Part shown: in pieces, positions 15,973 to 17,551 of the stretch
Position numbering within the stretch: the stretch's first letter is position 1
Layout: every line of letters starts with the position of its first letter
Source: Pseudoselenomonas ruminantium
GTDB taxonomy: Bacteria; Bacillota; Negativicutes; Selenomonadales; Selenomonadaceae
Assembly (NCBI GenBank): GCA_002448495.1
Contig: DJYL01000038.1
Span: forward strand, 1 to 17,551
DNA length: 17,551 nucleotides
Direction of reading: 5' to 3'
Program-made: the position numbers and the translations under genes
The notes under the pieces: generated by a model
What the model saw: only the letters and a program-made list of their open reading frames with translations
Told to the model about the DNA's origin: nothing
Databases searched by the model: none

Positions 15973-16393
15973 GGAAAATCCTCCTTTCTTCTCTAAATTC
16001 CCAGTTTGCAGTCATTTCCTTACAATTGACTGTATCACCTTTGATAATACACTATTTCTACAGCTTCCTTAGCTTATCCTGCCTGTTGGAAAGTTTTTTC
16101 TTGCAAAAACGGCAGGGGCGGGCGGGATTATCCCTTCGTAACAATTGATAAGACTGTGGCTTCTGGCGGCTTAGGGAGGTTTGGCAGAGCGAAGCGTTTG
16201 CCGGCAGGCGTTAAGAAACTATTTTTTGCCCACCACCAAAAATCCGCATGAAAAGTCTACTGTCTGAGCGCAGCGAGTTTTGACTTTTCACGCGGATATA
16301 AAGGGCAAAAAATAGTTTTAGCCTGACGGCTTAGCTGAGCGTGTCAAACCTCCCTAAGCCACCAGTCTATCTCTATCAAAGTATAAAAAGGAA
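15973..16393. other. 421-bp gene-free region dominated by a long palindrome
   Basis: The gap between pyrG and the CxxC gene has no convincing coding frame. The part next to the CxxC gene (15973-16080) is AT-rich and should hold that gene's promoter; TATTAT-like boxes occur on the minus strand, but no good -35/-10 pair could be fixed. A short inverted repeat CAGTCA (16009-16014) / TGACTG (16027-16032) lies there. A GC-rich stretch (16104-16123) follows. From 16145 to 16379 the gap is the nested palindrome described separately. Confidence 0.7.
16145..16379. repeat. About 235-bp nested imperfect palindrome (MITE-like element or long structured RNA)
   Basis: Successive arms pair from outside to inside. 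TTGATA (16145-16150) pairs with TATCAA (16374-16379) and AGACTG (16151-16156) with CAGTCT (16363-16368). GGCTTAGGGAGGTTTG (16168-16183) pairs with 16345-16360, 16 bp perfect. GCCGGCAGGC (16200-16209) pairs with 16321-16330, nine of ten. AAACTATTTTTTGCCC (16216-16231) pairs with 16303-16318, 16 bp perfect. ATCCGCATGAAAAGTC (16242-16257) pairs with 16282-16297, 15 of 16. A 24-nt loop (16258-16281) closes it. The whole can fold as one long hairpin with internal loops. It begins 15 bp beyond the pyrG stop and could shape that mRNA's 3' end. No transposase lies in or beside it. Confidence 0.8.
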
Positions 16394-17551
16394 TTACTTA
16401 ACCTGTAATGCCGCCTTCACGAAATCGCGGAACAAGGGATGAGGGTTGTTCGGGCGGGACTTGAGCTCGGGGTGAGCCTGGGTTGCCACGAACCACGGAT
16501 GGTCTTTTACTTCGACCATTTCCACGAGGCTGTCATCCGGCAGGGTACCGGCAATCACGAGACCGCGTTCGGTAAGTTCCTGACGGTACTTGTTGTTGAA
16601 CTCATAGCGATGGCGATGACGTTCCGCAATGTTTGCCGTACCATAAGCTTCGAGGGAATGCGTACCTTCGCGCAGGGTGCAGGGGTAGGAACCAAGGCGC
16701 ATCGTGCCGCCCTTGTCTTCGATACCCTGCTGGGATTCCATGAGGTCGATAACCGGGTGTTTCGTCTCGGCATCGAACTCGGAGCTGTGCGCATCCGTCA
16801 TGCCGCAGACGTGGCGGGCAAATTCGATAACAGCGCACTGCATACCGAGGCACAGGCCGAGGAACGGAATGTTGTTTTCGCGGGCATACTGGATGGCCTT
16901 AATCTTGCCTTCCACCCCGCGGTCGCCGAAGCCGCCCGGCACGAGAATGCCCTTGCAGCCAACGAATACTTCCGAAAGGTCGGTATCCGGGTCTTCGATT
17001 TTTTCGGCATTGACCCAATGAATCTTCACGGAAGTATCGTTGTAGATGCCGCCATGATGGAGGGCTTCCGTTACGGAGATATAAGCATCCGGCAGCTCCA
17101 CGTACTTGCCGACCACTGCCACCTTGACCTTCTTGGACGGGTTGTTAATCTTATAGACCATCTTTTCCCAGTCGGACATATCCGCAGGGCCGTAGTCCAT
17201 GTTGAGTTTCTGCAGGGCAATCTTATCGAGGCCCTCACGCTGCATCATAAGGGGCACTTCATAGATAGTGGATGCCGTGCGGTTTTCGATAACGGCTTCC
17301 GGCTGAACATCGCAGAACATGGCAATCTTTTCCTTCATGTCCTTGGAAATGGTCTTTTCCGTGCGGCACACGAGGATATCCGGCTGAATGCCGATAGCAC
17401 GCAGTTCCTTTACGCTGTGCTGGGTCGGCTTGGTCTTGAGTTCGCCGGCAGCGGAAATATACGGCAGCAGGGTTACATGAATGTAGAGCGTATCCTTGGG
17501 GCCAACTTCTTTCTTGACCTGACGGATGGCTTCGAGGAACGGCTGGCTTTC
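16394..17551 (-). CDS. pyrG: CTP synthase PyrG, partial (N-terminal part outside the window)
   Basis: CTP synthase makes CTP from UTP, ATP and glutamine. The frame is open from the right edge to the stop at 16394 and gives 385 residues, starting within ESQPFLEAIRQ of the synthetase domain; roughly 150 N-terminal residues are missing. The synthetase part includes SAAGELKTKPTQHSVKELR. The C-terminal class I glutamine amidotransferase domain contains GILVPGGFGDRGVEGK, the nucleophile elbow LGLCLGMQ (Cys234 of the visible part) and ATQAHPE (His360 and Glu362), so the catalytic triad is complete. The in-frame GTG at 17371 is internal and not a start. The protein ends with FVKAALQVK, as is usual. 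No terminator with a clear U-run follows, only the large palindrome. Confidence 0.97.
   Translation of the reverse strand, partial: ESQPFLEAIRQVKKEVGPKDTLYIHVTLLPYISAAGELKTKPTQHSVKELRAIGIQPDILVCRTEKTISKDMKEKIAMFCDVQPEAVIENRTASTIYEVPLMMQREGLDKIALQKLNMDYGPADMSDWEKMVYKINNPSKKVKVAVVGKYVELPDAYISVTEALHHGGIYNDTSVKIHWVNAEKIEDPDTDLSEVFVGCKGILVPGGFGDRGVEGKIKAIQYARENNIPFLGLCLGMQCAVIEFARHVCGMTDAHSSEFDAETKHPVIDLMESQQGIEDKGGTMRLGSYPCTLREGTHSLEAYGTANIAERHRHRYEFNNKYRQELTERGLVIAGTLPDDSLVEMVEVKDHPWFVATQAHPELKSRPNNPHPLFRDFVKAALQVK

Noticed and set aside
16145..16379. Retron or group II intron RNA as explanation for the palindrome
   Set aside because: No reverse transcriptase gene lies nearby, and intron domain V-like features were not seen; a MITE-like repeat or 3' end structure fits better.
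16145..16379. CRISPR array
   Set aside because: The repeats are inverted and unequal, with no regularly spaced direct copies and no cas genes in the window.
17372..17551. GTG at 17371 as the pyrG start
   Set aside because: Sequence upstream of it, to the window edge, continues in frame with conserved CTP synthase residues, so the gene runs beyond the window.

Overview
The window looks like chromosomal core DNA from a Firmicutes (Bacillota) bacterium, most likely a non-sporulating member of the Negativicutes such as a Selenomonas relative. The gene order mfd, YabN-like methylase, hup, then divIC, yabR, tilS, hpt, ftsH is the classic Firmicutes arrangement known from Bacillus. The sporulation genes that often lie in this interval (spoVT, yabP, yabQ) are absent. 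The genus is an inference from gene order and protein flavour, not from a marker gene.

Layout. Positions 1-894 hold the N-terminal part of a P-loop sugar/nucleoside kinase-like gene on the minus strand, cut by the window edge. A divergent AT-rich promoter region (895-1072) separates it from a plus-strand pair: a secreted M48 zinc metalloprotease (1073-2146) and an AI-2E/PerM-type membrane protein (2159-3205). A shared bidirectional terminator (3204-3257) ends that pair and the converging ftsH gene. Everything from 3256 to the right edge reads on the minus strand. In transcription order, right to left, it is pyrG (partial), a 421-bp gap filled mostly by a giant nested palindrome, a multi-CxxC protein, mfd, a stand-alone tetrapyrrole-methylase-fold protein, hup, an SDR oxidoreductase, an MGDG-synthase-like glycosyltransferase, a duplicated zinc-ribbon protein, divIC, an S1-domain protein, tilS, hpt and ftsH.

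How the genes work together. The window mixes housekeeping functions: CTP synthesis (pyrG), transcription-coupled repair (mfd), nucleoid structure (hup), cell division (divIC), RNA binding (S1), tRNA-Ile lysidine formation (tilS), purine salvage (hpt) and membrane proteolysis (ftsH). The yabR-tilS-hpt-ftsH block has a consensus promoter at 7838-7867 whose -35 box is part of a perfect 8-bp inverted repeat, so this block may be under a specific repressor. divIC has its own promoter and so does hup. Several starts are non-ATG (TTG for ftsH and the S1 gene), fixed by strong Shine-Dalgarno sequences.

Most unusual items: (1) the roughly 235-bp multi-segment palindrome at 16145-16379, which looks like a MITE-like element or a long structured RNA; (2) the inverted repeat built into the yabR-operon promoter; (3) a YabN-like gene that stops exactly after the methylase domain and lacks MazG; (4) two uncharacterised cysteine-rich zinc-ribbon proteins, one of them a gapless internal duplication; and (5) an SDR, glycosyltransferase and zinc-ribbon cassette lying where other Firmicutes carry S4-domain and sporulation genes. 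No CRISPR array, tRNA, rRNA, insertion sequence or clear defence system was seen.
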